Of a stretch of 64,000 nucleotides of DNA, positions 1 through 8,182 are shown piece by piece. Position numbers and translations under genes: made by a program. Under the pieces are notes generated by a model. The model searched no databases. It was not told where the DNA came from and saw nothing but the letters and a program-made list of their open reading frames with translations. The stretch spans positions 1-64,000 of the forward strand of contig CAZFYG010000003.1 in assembly GCA_964523375.1 (NCBI GenBank), in the 5' to 3' direction. The stretch is from CAJQGY01 sp964523375. GTDB lineage: Bacteria; Pseudomonadota; Gammaproteobacteria; Magnimaribacterales; D2472. Numbering within the stretch: position 1 is the stretch's first letter; each line of letters starts with the position of its first letter.

Positions 1-2
1 TG

Positions 3-539
3 GCAGCTATTGAGGCAGGCGCCTCGGTTAATTTAATAAGTGGCCCAGTAGCGATTTCAGCTCATAAGGATATAAATTTATACAAAGTTAATTCGGCAGA
101 TGAGATGTTAGAGAGATGCATAAAATGTATGAAAACCACAGATATTTTTATCAGTTGCGCAGCTGTTGCAGACTATAAGCCTGCTGTGGTTTCAGAAACA
201 AAAATTAAAAAAGATGAGTCTGATCATCTCAAAATACATTTAGAAAAAAATAAAGACATATTAGGAGTCATTTCATCCAAATACCCATCTGTATTTCATA
301 TAGGATTCGCAGCAGAAACTAACGATGTTGATATAAATGCAAAAGCAAAATTATTATCAAAAAAAATTGATATGATAATTTCTAATGATGTCTCAAATAA
401 ATTAATTGGGTTTGATGTGGATGAAAATGAAGTTAATGTAATTACAAAAACAGACTCAATTTTTTTAAAAAAAGATAAAAAAATTAGAATAGCTCGTGAA
501 ATTCTTAATATAGTTTCAACAAAAATCAATAAAATATAA
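3..539 (+). CDS. coaBC: CoaBC C-terminal part (phosphopantothenate-cysteine ligase domain), partial
   Basis: The reading frame is open from base 3 and runs off the left edge, so only the last ~178 residues are seen. The visible part matches the CoaB half of bifunctional CoaBC: an Ala/Gly-rich helix followed by LISGPVAIS near the window start, DIFISCAAVADYKP (the CoaB AAVADY(R/K)P motif), an FHIGFAAET segment and a lysine-rich stretch. CoaB joins 4'-phosphopantothenate and cysteine using CTP in CoA synthesis. The stop codon shares a base with the panB start (TAATG), so it is probably co-transcribed with panBC. The CoaC half lies outside the window. The ATG at 105 is internal, not the start. 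Confidence 0.9.
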   Translation, partial: AAIEAGASVNLISGPVAISAHKDINLYKVNSADEMLERCIKCMKTTDIFISCAAVADYKPAVVSETKIKKDESDHLKIHLEKNKDILGVISSKYPSVFHIGFAAETNDVDINAKAKLLSKKIDMIISNDVSNKLIGFDVDENEVNVITKTDSIFLKKDKKIRIAREILNIVSTKINKI

Positions 540-1354
540 TGTCAGTTCATTCAGATAGAAAGCAAATAACTCTTGCGACTTTAAACAAGATGAAATTAAA
601 TGGTGAAAAATTTACTTGCCTCACATCTTATGAGTCTACTATGACTTCTAAAATATGTGATGCAGGTGTTGATGTTGTTCTTGTTGGCGATAGTTTAGGA
701 ATGGTTATTCAGGGCCATGACAGTACTTTGCCCGTAACAATGGAGCAGTTAATTTATCATTTAGAGTGCGTGGTTCGTGGAAATAATGGTGCTCATATAA
801 TGGCTGATATGCCTTTTATGAGTTATGCCACTGACGATATGGGGTTTGAGAACGCTACAAGGTTAATGCAAGCTGGTGCTAATTCAATAAAAATAGAGGG
901 TGGTGAGTGGATTTCAAAGATGGCATCTATGTTAGCTGATAGAGGGATACCTGTTTGTGCTCATATGGGGCTTACACCGCAAGCTTTTAATAGAATTGGT
1001 GGTAATTTTGTTCAAGGTAGAGATCCAGAAAAGCGCGAAATAATTATTTCAGAAGCTATTGCTCTTGAAAGAGCAGGAGCGGCAATGCTTCTTTTGGAGT
1101 GTGTGCCAGACTCATTAACTAAAGAGATTATGGCGGAATTACAAATTCCTGTTATAGGTATTGGTGCAGGAGCATCTACTGATGGTCAGATCATGGTTGT
1201 CCATGACGTTCTTGGTATTTCATGTTTAGATAAGTTACCAAAATTTGTTAAAAACTATATGAATGAATCAAATTCAATTCAAGAAGCTTTAAGCAACTAT
1301 GTCCATGAGGTTAAAGCTAAGACCTTTCCCTCTTCAGAGCATACTTTTTATTAA
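539..1354 (+). CDS. panB: 3-methyl-2-oxobutanoate hydroxymethyltransferase
   Basis: Catalyses the first committed step of pantothenate synthesis, adding a hydroxymethyl group from methylene-tetrahydrofolate to 2-oxoisovalerate. The 271-residue length is standard for PanB. The metal and substrate motifs are visible: VLVGDSLGMV (residues ~47-56), MADMPFMSY (~88-96), IKIEGGEW and PVIGIGAGASTDGQ. The start ATG overlaps the coaBC stop by one base. panC follows after one base if its TTG start is used, so coaBC-panB-panC looks like one transcript, with panD 48 bases further on. Pathway genes clustered this tightly suggest the cell makes its own pantothenate. Confidence 0.97.
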   Translation: MSVHSDRKQITLATLNKMKLNGEKFTCLTSYESTMTSKICDAGVDVVLVGDSLGMVIQGHDSTLPVTMEQLIYHLECVVRGNNGAHIMADMPFMSYATDDMGFENATRLMQAGANSIKIEGGEWISKMASMLADRGIPVCAHMGLTPQAFNRIGGNFVQGRDPEKREIIISEAIALERAGAAMLLLECVPDSLTKEIMAELQIPVIGIGAGASTDGQIMVVHDVLGISCLDKLPKFVKNYMNESNSIQEALSNYVHEVKAKTFPSSEHTFY

Positions 1355-1355
1355 A

Positions 1356-2171
1356 TTGAAGATTGTTAAAAACATTAAAGATTTTAATGAGATAAGGTCA
1401 GCCTTTGGTCAAATTACTTTTATTCCTACTATGGGTAACCTTCATAATGGTCATTTATCTCTATTTGAGCGTGCTTCTAAGCTAAACAATCCAATTTTTT
1501 CGTCTATCTTTATAAACCCTTTACAATTCAATAATAAAAGTGATTTTACAAATTATCCAAAAACTTTAGAGAAAGATATAAGCCTGCTTGAATCTCAAAA
1601 TTGTGAGTGTTTATTTCTACCCGATGAATCAATACTTGATAATATAGAGCAAATAAAAGCTCCTGATAAAGCAAATTTTCTTTGTGGCGCTAATAGGCCT
1701 GGGCACTTTGATGGTGTTTTAACTATTGTAAATAAACTCTTTGATCTAATGAGGCCTTCGGATGCTGTATTTGGTCTTAAGGACTACCAGCAGTATTTGT
1801 TAATAAAGGACTATGTTAATTCTCGCAATCTGCCCATAAATGTAGTGGGTTCAAAGACCATTAGAGATAAAAATGGGCTAGCAATGTCTTCAAGGAATAA
1901 TTTACTTACAAGTAATGAGCTAATTAAAGCATCTGAAATCTACAAATCACTTCTATTTATAAAAAATAATACTAAGAATCTTTCTAAGCATTTTTTGGAT
2001 GAAGTATCTAGAGACTTGAATAAAAAGGGCTTTAAAGTAGATTACCTTACAGTAATAAATTCAATTACATTGCAGGAATGCTTAAATCAAAGAATGGAAG
2101 AAGGGCGATTAATAGTCGCCATTGCTGCAAAAATAGGTTCTGTAAGGCTAATTGACAATATTTTTATTTAA
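1356..2171 (+). CDS. panC: Pantothenate synthetase (pantoate-beta-alanine ligase), TTG start preferred
   Basis: Condenses pantoate with beta-alanine using ATP. The nucleotide-binding HIGH-type motif PTMGNLHNGH lies at residues ~24-33 when translation starts at TTG 1356, close to its place in other PanC proteins. GLKDYQQ and the KMSKS-equivalent AMSSRN follow. An in-frame ATG exists at 1299, inside panB. It would add 19 residues that do not resemble PanC and would force a 56-base overlap, so I prefer the TTG one base after the panB stop. 271 residues is slightly short of the usual ~280. The start is inferred; the identity is firm. Confidence 0.93.
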   Translation: MKIVKNIKDFNEIRSAFGQITFIPTMGNLHNGHLSLFERASKLNNPIFSSIFINPLQFNNKSDFTNYPKTLEKDISLLESQNCECLFLPDESILDNIEQIKAPDKANFLCGANRPGHFDGVLTIVNKLFDLMRPSDAVFGLKDYQQYLLIKDYVNSRNLPINVVGSKTIRDKNGLAMSSRNNLLTSNELIKASEIYKSLLFIKNNTKNLSKHFLDEVSRDLNKKGFKVDYLTVINSITLQECLNQRMEEGRLIVAIAAKIGSVRLIDNIFI

Positions 2172-2219
2172 TATCAAAACCTTTAATAATTATCCTCAAT
2201 TATTTATACTTCGATGCAT

Positions 2220-2609
2220 ATGAATAGAACATTACTTAAATCAAAATTACATCGCATTAATGTAACCCAAGTTGAGCTAGATTATGAAGGCTCATGTGCT
2301 GTTGATAAGGACTTTTTAGATGCTGCCAACATGCAGGAATATGAAAAAGTTGATGTTTATAATGTTACCAATGGAGAACGTTTTTCTACATACCTCATTT
2401 TAGCAGAACCAGGGTCAAAAACTCTTTCAGTTAATGGTGCTGCAGCACATAAAGTGTCAGTTGGTGATGTTGTCATAATTTGTACTTATGGAAGCTTCGA
2501 TGAAGCAGAAGCGAATACACATAAACCTACACTCATATATTTTGATAGTAGCAATGTTGTTACTGGTATAAAGAACTCTATACCTGAACAAAAACTTCAC
2601 TCTATTTAG
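2220..2609 (+). CDS. panD: Aspartate 1-decarboxylase proenzyme
   Basis: Makes beta-alanine for pantothenate. The proenzyme self-cleaves at the Gly-Ser bond of YEGSCAVD to give a pyruvoyl cofactor from the serine. Starting from the second ATG (2220) the scissile Ser is residue 25, exactly as in E. coli PanD, so I choose it over the ATG six bases upstream (2214). LHR near residue 10 and NGAAAHKVSVGD later in the chain are family-typical. It completes the panBCD set. The 48-base spacer after panC shows no obvious terminator, so co-transcription is plausible. Confidence 0.95.
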   Translation: MNRTLLKSKLHRINVTQVELDYEGSCAVDKDFLDAANMQEYEKVDVYNVTNGERFSTYLILAEPGSKTLSVNGAAAHKVSVGDVVIICTYGSFDEAEANTHKPTLIYFDSSNVVTGIKNSIPEQKLHSI

Positions 2610-2629
2610 ATATTTAAAATTTATTAAGA

Positions 2630-2656
2630 TTGACCTTCAAGGCTCTCTTGTATACC
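2630..2656 (+). promoter_or_regulatory. Possible sigma70 promoter for the RhlE-like helicase
   Basis: TTGACC (2630-2635) and TATACC (2651-2656) are separated by 15 bases, in the 75-base gap before the helicase start at 2685. The spacer is shorter than the 17-base optimum, so the call is tentative. Confidence 0.3.
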
Positions 2657-2684
2657 CTTCAATCATAATTTAACAAAGGATTTA

Positions 2685-3914
2685 ATGAATTTTAATGATC
2701 TGAATCTATCAGACTCAATTACAAGATCTCTTAAAGATCAAGGGTATGAAAAACCAACTCCAATTCAGGAAGAAGTGATACCTGCAATTCTGAATAAGAG
2801 CGATGTTATGGCAGCTGCTCAAACCGGAACTGGTAAAACAGCAGCATTTGTATTGCCAATATTAAGCTTATTATCAAATCCTAAAAATAACTATAAAGGA
2901 CATCAGTTAAGGGCCTTAATACTAACTCCCACAAGAGAGCTAGCTGCACAAGTCAGAGAGAGTGTAAATACCTACAGTAAATACTTAAGTATCCGGTCTA
3001 CCGCTGTTTATGGGGGAGCCAGAATACATAATCAACGCCTTAAATTAAGAAAGGGCGTAGATGTTCTTGTTGCGACACCGGGTAGATTATTAGACTTATA
3101 CAATCAAAAGGCAGTAAATTTTAAAAACATAGAATTGTTTGTATTAGACGAAGCTGATCAAATGTTGGACATGGGCTTTATTCACGATATAAAAAAAATT
3201 GCCAATCTTTTACCTGATAGGCGCCAGAATCTTATGTTTACAGCTACTTTCTCTAACCCTTTTAGAAAGCTTGCAAAAGAAATGGCCGATAAGGCTATAG
3301 AAATTTCTGTAACTTCTGATGGGGAAACTGGTGAGAATATAGAGCATTACTGTCATCCGGTAGATAAATCTAGAAAAGCTGAGCTGCTTATTGAGCTTAT
3401 TGAGACGCAAGACTGGGATCAGGCACTTGTTTTTACAAGAACAAAACACGGTGCTGATAGGCTTCAAAAGCAACTAGAGAAAGTAGAAATTTCTGCTAAA
3501 GCTATTCATGGCAACAAGACCCAAAACAATAGAATGAAAGCCTTAGATGCTTTTAAAAATAATAGGGTAAAAATTTTAGTAGCTACCGATGTTGCGGCTA
3601 GAGGTATTGATATTAAAAAAATGTCCCAAGTTATTAATTTTGACGTACCTACAGTTGCCAAGGATTATATTCATAGAATTGGAAGGACGGGCCGAGGCGG
3701 AGATAAGGGTAAGGCTATAACTTTAGTTAGCGCAGATGAGTTTAGATTGTTGGGTGATATTGAAAAGCTTCTGAATCAAAAGCTGGAACGGGTTGAAATA
3801 GATGGTTTTGAACCGGAGCATGTTGTTCCTGCAAAAGAAAAACAAAAACCTAATAATAAGAAGTTTCATAATCGTGGTGGTTTTAAGAACAGAAGAAGGT
3901 CGCGAAAAGGATAG
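2685..3914 (+). CDS. rhlE: DEAD-box ATP-dependent RNA helicase, RhlE type
   Basis: All DEAD-box motifs are present in order: Q motif PTPIQ, motif I AQTGTGKT (residues ~45-52), Ia PTRELA, Ib ATPGR, motif II DEAD (~155-158), motif III as TAT instead of SAT, IV VFTRTK, V ATDVAARGID and VI HRIGRTGRGG. A short basic tail rich in Lys, Asn and Arg (last ~40 residues) fits RhlE and probably binds RNA. Likely role: RNA remodelling in ribosome assembly or mRNA decay. RhlE is favoured over SrmB or RhlB by the MNFNDLNLSDSI start and tail type, not by a partner-binding site. Confidence 0.9.
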   Translation: MNFNDLNLSDSITRSLKDQGYEKPTPIQEEVIPAILNKSDVMAAAQTGTGKTAAFVLPILSLLSNPKNNYKGHQLRALILTPTRELAAQVRESVNTYSKYLSIRSTAVYGGARIHNQRLKLRKGVDVLVATPGRLLDLYNQKAVNFKNIELFVLDEADQMLDMGFIHDIKKIANLLPDRRQNLMFTATFSNPFRKLAKEMADKAIEISVTSDGETGENIEHYCHPVDKSRKAELLIELIETQDWDQALVFTRTKHGADRLQKQLEKVEISAKAIHGNKTQNNRMKALDAFKNNRVKILVATDVAARGIDIKKMSQVINFDVPTVAKDYIHRIGRTGRGGDKGKAITLVSADEFRLLGDIEKLLNQKLERVEIDGFEPEHVVPAKEKQKPNNKKFHNRGGFKNRRRSRKG

Positions 3915-3931
3915 CATTAAACAAATTAGTC

Positions 3932-5173
3932 ATGGTCGAGATATCTAAATATGATGTTGTTATTCTTGGCGGTGGTGCAGGAGGTCTTTTCTGCGCATTT
4001 GAGACTGCAAAAAACGGTAATAAAGTTCTTGTTTTAGAAAAGGCTAATAAAGTTGGTAAAAAAATACTTATGTCTGGAGGCGGGCGCTGTAACTTCACCA
4101 ATCTTGAAGTTAACCCAGACAATTTCATATCTAAAAATAAACATTTCTCAAAATCAGCGCTATCTGGATATAAACCTCAAGATTTTATAGACCTTGTTGA
4201 GAGTCATGGTATTGAATATGAGGAAAGAAAGCATGGCCAGCTTTTTTGCATAAATTCTGCTAAAGATATAGTAAAAATGCTTCTTGATGAATGTAATAAA
4301 GTGGGCGTAACTATTATTACAAATGCCTCACCTTCAAATATAAACTTTAGCAATGAAGATAATGTGTATAGTTTGAATGCAGAAGTTAAAACTAAGTCCA
4401 ATAATTACACCATGAAAATATCTTCTAAGGCTTTGGTTGTTGCTACAGGAGCCTTATCAGTGCCTACACTTGGTGGAAGTGGGTATGGTTATGAACTGGC
4501 CAAGCAATTTAACTTAGATGTTATAGACCTTCACGCAGGCTTGGTCCCATTTATGTTTAGCGACCATTTAAAAAATATTTGTGAAAAACTCTCCGGGGTT
4601 TCACAGACAATTTCAGTTAGCTGTAATAATAAAACATTTACAGAAGATATGCTTTTTACTCACAGGGGTCTTAGCGGGCCAGCAATATTACAGATTTCTA
4701 ATTACTGGTCTTTAGGTGATGAGATTTCAATCAATCTTTTCCCAAAAATTGATGTTGAAGCTTTTATAAAAGATTCTAAAAAAAATACCCCAAAACAGAA
4801 ACTTAGAACAATTATCTCATCAAAATTACCAAAGGCTATTGTCGATGAGCTAGAGCATATTTTTTGGCCTGATTTTGCTGATCTAAGATTGGGTGAGTGG
4901 TCTAACAATCAAATAGAGGCACTTTCTAAAAACTTACATGCTTGGAATATTAAACCATCCTCTACTGAAGGATATAGGACGGCCGAAGTAACTTTATGTG
5001 GAATAGACACAAAATATATCAGCTCAAAAACTATGGAGGTTATTGGGCAGAAAGATCTATATTTTATTGGTGAAGTTTTAGACGTAACAGGTCACCTAGG
5101 TGGCTACAATTTTCAATGGGCTTGGTCCTCTGCATATGCAGCAGCCCAAGGTTTATTAACCAAAGACTTATGA
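3932..5173 (+). CDS. NAD(P)/FAD-dependent oxidoreductase, HI0933 (YhiN) family
   Basis: A 413-residue flavoprotein. The N-terminal Rossmann motif ILGGGAGGLFCAFE (residues ~11-24) binds FAD. The family-diagnostic MSGGGRCNFTN follows at ~49-59. LCGIDTKYISSKTME and a C-terminal HLGGYNFQWAWSSAYAAAQG are also HI0933 signatures. The substrate of this family is not established and nothing here narrows it. It starts 17 bases after the helicase stop and precedes the YheS gene by 40 bases, so the three may share a transcript. Identity of family is firm; function is unknown. Confidence 0.9.
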   Translation: MVEISKYDVVILGGGAGGLFCAFETAKNGNKVLVLEKANKVGKKILMSGGGRCNFTNLEVNPDNFISKNKHFSKSALSGYKPQDFIDLVESHGIEYEERKHGQLFCINSAKDIVKMLLDECNKVGVTIITNASPSNINFSNEDNVYSLNAEVKTKSNNYTMKISSKALVVATGALSVPTLGGSGYGYELAKQFNLDVIDLHAGLVPFMFSDHLKNICEKLSGVSQTISVSCNNKTFTEDMLFTHRGLSGPAILQISNYWSLGDEISINLFPKIDVEAFIKDSKKNTPKQKLRTIISSKLPKAIVDELEHIFWPDFADLRLGEWSNNQIEALSKNLHAWNIKPSSTEGYRTAEVTLCGIDTKYISSKTMEVIGQKDLYFIGEVLDVTGHLGGYNFQWAWSSAYAAAQGLLTKDL

Positions 5174-5213
5174 AGATAATTTTAGATATACTTAATTTTT
5201 TAAAAAAAAGATA

Positions 5214-7082
5214 ATGCTCTCATTTAACAACTTAGAACTGGTACTTGGTGGAAATACACTATTTAATGATGTCTCATTAACTATTCATCACCACCAAAAA
5301 GTAGGTTTAGTTGGAGCAAATGGTACAGGTAAAACCAGTTTATTTAAGGTCATTAAAAAAGAAATAGAAGTTGATCAGTCCACTGTAAGTTATCCTGCAG
5401 ATCTTCGCATTTCCTATCTTGCTCAAGAAATTAAAGGAACAGAAGAGTTAGCAATTGATTATGTGCTTTCAGGAGACTCCCATTTAGTAAATATTCAAAA
5501 TCAAATCAATGAAGCTGAGAAAAATGGTGATTACGAAAAACTAGGAGAGCTTTATGATGTTTTTAGTTCTCTCGATGGTTATTCTGCAAAGTCTAGAGCA
5601 GAACAATTGTTAGTAGGCTTAGGCTTTAAATCAAATGAATTCAATAAACCTCTGAAGGCTTTTTCTGGTGGCTGGCGTGTACGTCTTAATTTAGCTAAAA
5701 CCTTAATGCAACCATCTGACCTTATGTTGCTTGATGAGCCAACAAACCATTTGGATTTAGATGCTATTCTTTGGCTTTCTAACTGGATTAAGCATTTTCA
5801 AGGTGCATTAATTTTAATCTCACATGATAGGGATTTCTTAGATGATTGTGTAACTTTTGTAGCCCATTTGCACAGACAGTCGATTGAAATTTATAAAGGA
5901 AATTATTCACAATTTGAGTCATTGAGAGCTCTGAAAATGGCTGAAATTCAAAGTAATTATATAAAGCAACAAAAAGAAGTAGCACATATGCAAAGCTTTA
6001 TTAATAGATTTAAAGCTAAAGCAACAAAGGCAAGGCAAGCGCAAAGTAGAATAAAATCTCTTGAAAAAATGGAGTTAATAGCCCCAGCCCACATAGATTC
6101 CCCTTTTAATTTTAAAATATCTGAAACAGACAAAATTTCGAACCCTTTGGTAGCAATTAGGAAGGCTGAGATGGGCTATTTAGATCCAATACTAACTAGT
6201 GTTGATTTTACAATATGTCCAGGTGATAGAGTGGGTTTGCTTGGCCCAAATGGAGCAGGTAAATCAACATTGATTAAATCCATTGTTGGAGATTTGAAAC
6301 TCCTTGATGGTGACAGGGAAACAGGCGCTAATTTTAAGGTCGGCTATTTCTCTCAACACCAAGTTGATGATCTGGATCTAACTATTTCTGCATTTACTCA
6401 TATACAAAGACTTGATGAAACAAAATCAGAAAAACAAATTAGAACTTATCTTGGCGGCTTCAATTTTAAAGGAGATAAGGTAAAGGATTCCATTAGACTT
6501 TTCTCAGGAGGTGAGAAGGCTAGATTGGCTTTTGCAATAATCTCTTACCAGAAACCAAATATACTGCTAATGGATGAGCCTACCAACCATCTTGATATGG
6601 AAATGAGGCACGCACTTACGGTTGCAATTCAAAGTTTCAAAGGGGCAATTGTTCTTATCTCTCATGACAGGCATTTGTTAAATAGTTCTGTTGACAGTTT
6701 TTATCTTGTTGACAAGGGGAAGTTAGAGGTTTTTGATGGTGACTTGGAAGATTATAAGAACCTTATTCTTGATATTAAAAATTCTGATAACAAGAGTATA
6801 ACTAAGAAGAAAAAAAATAAACCAATCGATCATGAAGATAGTATTAGGCAAAGCAAGAATTTGAAATCAGAAATATCAAAACTAGAAAAACGCCTACAAA
6901 GGCTTAATAGAAAGCTCAATGATGCCAACGAAGAGCTAGCTAACCCAGATCTTTATTCAGATAATCCAAGTGATAACCTTCAGGACTTAATTAGAAATCA
7001 GCTAGAACTATCAAATGAAGTTGAGAAAGTTGAAAAGGAATGGGTTGAGAATGTTACAAAGCTTGAAAAGTTAACTGGCTAG
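5214..7082 (+). CDS. yheS: ABC-F family ATPase, YheS type
   Basis: Two ABC cassettes without membrane segments. Cassette 1 has GANGTGKTS (residues ~34-42), FSGGWRVRLNLAK (~149) and LLDEPTNHLDLDA (~172). Cassette 2 has GPNGAGKSTLIK (~344), FSGGEKARL (~429) and LLMDEPTNHLDME (~453). Between them lies the P-site tRNA interaction motif region with FKAKATKARQAQSRIKSLEK (the cross-family linker). The C-terminal ~90 residues form a Lys/Glu-rich coiled coil. Residue-by-residue resemblance to E. coli YheS is strong throughout. ABC-F proteins act on the ribosome; the exact role of YheS is less clear. The tRNA-Arg gene follows on the other strand. Confidence 0.93.
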   Translation: MLSFNNLELVLGGNTLFNDVSLTIHHHQKVGLVGANGTGKTSLFKVIKKEIEVDQSTVSYPADLRISYLAQEIKGTEELAIDYVLSGDSHLVNIQNQINEAEKNGDYEKLGELYDVFSSLDGYSAKSRAEQLLVGLGFKSNEFNKPLKAFSGGWRVRLNLAKTLMQPSDLMLLDEPTNHLDLDAILWLSNWIKHFQGALILISHDRDFLDDCVTFVAHLHRQSIEIYKGNYSQFESLRALKMAEIQSNYIKQQKEVAHMQSFINRFKAKATKARQAQSRIKSLEKMELIAPAHIDSPFNFKISETDKISNPLVAIRKAEMGYLDPILTSVDFTICPGDRVGLLGPNGAGKSTLIKSIVGDLKLLDGDRETGANFKVGYFSQHQVDDLDLTISAFTHIQRLDETKSEKQIRTYLGGFNFKGDKVKDSIRLFSGGEKARLAFAIISYQKPNILLMDEPTNHLDMEMRHALTVAIQSFKGAIVLISHDRHLLNSSVDSFYLVDKGKLEVFDGDLEDYKNLILDIKNSDNKSITKKKKNKPIDHEDSIRQSKNLKSEISKLEKRLQRLNRKLNDANEELANPDLYSDNPSDNLQDLIRNQLELSNEVEKVEKEWVENVTKLEKLTG

Positions 7083-7116
7083 AAAAAATCACTAAATAAT
7101 TTGGGTTATTAGTGAG

Positions 7117-7193
7117 TGGCGCGCCCGGAGAGATTCGAACTCCCGACCCCTTGGTTCGTAGCCAAGTACTCTATCCAGCTGAGCTACGGGCGC
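7117..7193 (-). tRNA. tRNA-Arg (anticodon ACG)
   Basis: On the minus strand a full cloverleaf folds: acceptor GCGCCCG pairing with CGGGCGC, D arm with AGCTGGATAG loop, anticodon stem CTTGG/CCAAG with loop CTACGAA giving anticodon ACG (read as ICG), and T arm with TTCGAAT. Discriminator G and an encoded CCA end the gene at 7117. It reads CGN arginine codons. It sits alone between yheS and the ABC exporter genes, transcribed against both. Confidence 0.97.
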
Positions 7194-7223
7194 AATGGTA
7201 ATAAATACAATTTCTAAAGTATC

Positions 7224-7249
7224 TTAATTTCATTATTTAATGAATTTAA
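7224..7249. repeat. 26-base near-perfect palindrome upstream of tRNA-Arg
   Basis: Arms of 12 bases (7224-7235 and 7238-7249) with a 2-base centre match at 11 of 12 positions; the inner core TTCATTA/TAATGAA is perfect. It lies about 30 bases upstream of the tRNA 5' end. It could be an operator or cruciform. An A+T-rich palindrome can also arise by chance. Confidence 0.4.
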
Positions 7250-7291
7250 GTCCAAAATATTTAAGCGTTTATTATGCTTTTTTACATGATT

Positions 7292-7311
7292 TTGTACACC
7301 AAATTGTACAC
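7292..7311. repeat. Tandem TTGTACAC pair, 12-base period
   Basis: TTGTACAC occurs at 7292-7299 and again at 7304-7311. Each holds the palindrome TGTACA. The region 7194-7416 has no credible coding sequence. The pair lies about 105 bases upstream of the exporter ATPase gene and might be its operator, or arm-type sites left by an integrase near the tRNA. Neither is proven. Confidence 0.4.
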
Positions 7312-7416
7312 TTAATGTAATTTTCTTTATATGGAGTATATATATGGGCGGATATAAATTTGCTTTTAATCTAACTTTTTATATAAACCACCAAAGTAAT
7401 TCTATAAAGTAAGCTA

Positions 7417-8181
7417 ATGGCCATAATCAAAGCAGATAACCTTATAAAATCTTATACAGACCCAGATAACAGTGGGGAGAAATTTAATGCTGTAGATGGG
7501 GTATCCTTGAGTATTAATTCAGGAGAGATTTTTGGTATTTTAGGACCAAATGGAGCAGGTAAGACAACAACGTTAGAAATTTTAGAGGGTTTAAAGGATG
7601 TTGATGGTGGCTCTGCATCAATTAATTCAATTGATATTTCAAAAAATCCATACAAAGTAAAAGAGTTTATTGGTGTCCAGCTTCAATCAAATGAGTACTT
7701 TGATAATATGACACTTTCAGAATTGCTTAATTTATTTAGTGCTTTGTATAACAAAAAAAATGACCCATTGACTCTTTTAAAGAAAGTTAGCCTGTCTGAT
7801 AAAGCTAATTCATATGCCAATGAGCTCTCAGGAGGACAAAAACAAAGGTTTTCCATTGCCTGCGCTCTTGTCAATAATCCATTAGTACTTTTTCTAGATG
7901 AGCCAACGACAGGTTTAGACCCTCAAGCAAAAAGAAGTTTATGGGACTTAATAACAAATTTAAATAATTTAGGCATGACCATAATTCTTACTACCCATAA
8001 TATGGAAGAAGCCCAATACCTATGCGGAAGAATAGCAATAATGGATTACGGAAAAATAATTGCTGAAGACACTCCTCAAAACTTAATATCAAAGCATGTA
8101 CCAGAAAAGCAAAAGGAAGTAGCAAGGGGAAATATGGAAGATGTTTTTATGGCATTAACAGGACATGGGTTGAGAGATTGA
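7417..8181 (+). CDS. ABC-2 type exporter, ATP-binding subunit
   Basis: A single ABC cassette of 254 residues. Walker A GPNGAGKTTTLE (~44-55), a Q-loop, signature ELSGGQKQRFSIA (~137-149), Walker B LVLFLDEPTTGLDP (~155-168) and switch histidine in ILTTHNMEEA are all present. The sequence class (CcmA/DrrA/NatA-like) pairs with six-helix ABC-2 permeases, and such a permease starts one base after this stop. The pair should export a small molecule, lipid, ion or drug; the substrate cannot be told from sequence. The 220-base non-coding region upstream may hold its promoter. Confidence 0.92.
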   Translation: MAIIKADNLIKSYTDPDNSGEKFNAVDGVSLSINSGEIFGILGPNGAGKTTTLEILEGLKDVDGGSASINSIDISKNPYKVKEFIGVQLQSNEYFDNMTLSELLNLFSALYNKKNDPLTLLKKVSLSDKANSYANELSGGQKQRFSIACALVNNPLVLFLDEPTTGLDPQAKRSLWDLITNLNNLGMTIILTTHNMEEAQYLCGRIAIMDYGKIIAEDTPQNLISKHVPEKQKEVARGNMEDVFMALTGHGLRD

Positions 8182-8182
8182 T

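Noticed and set aside
7117..7311. Active integrative element attachment site at tRNA-Arg
   Set aside because: No integrase gene, no second copy of the tRNA 3' end in the window, and the repeats lie on the 5' side of the tRNA.
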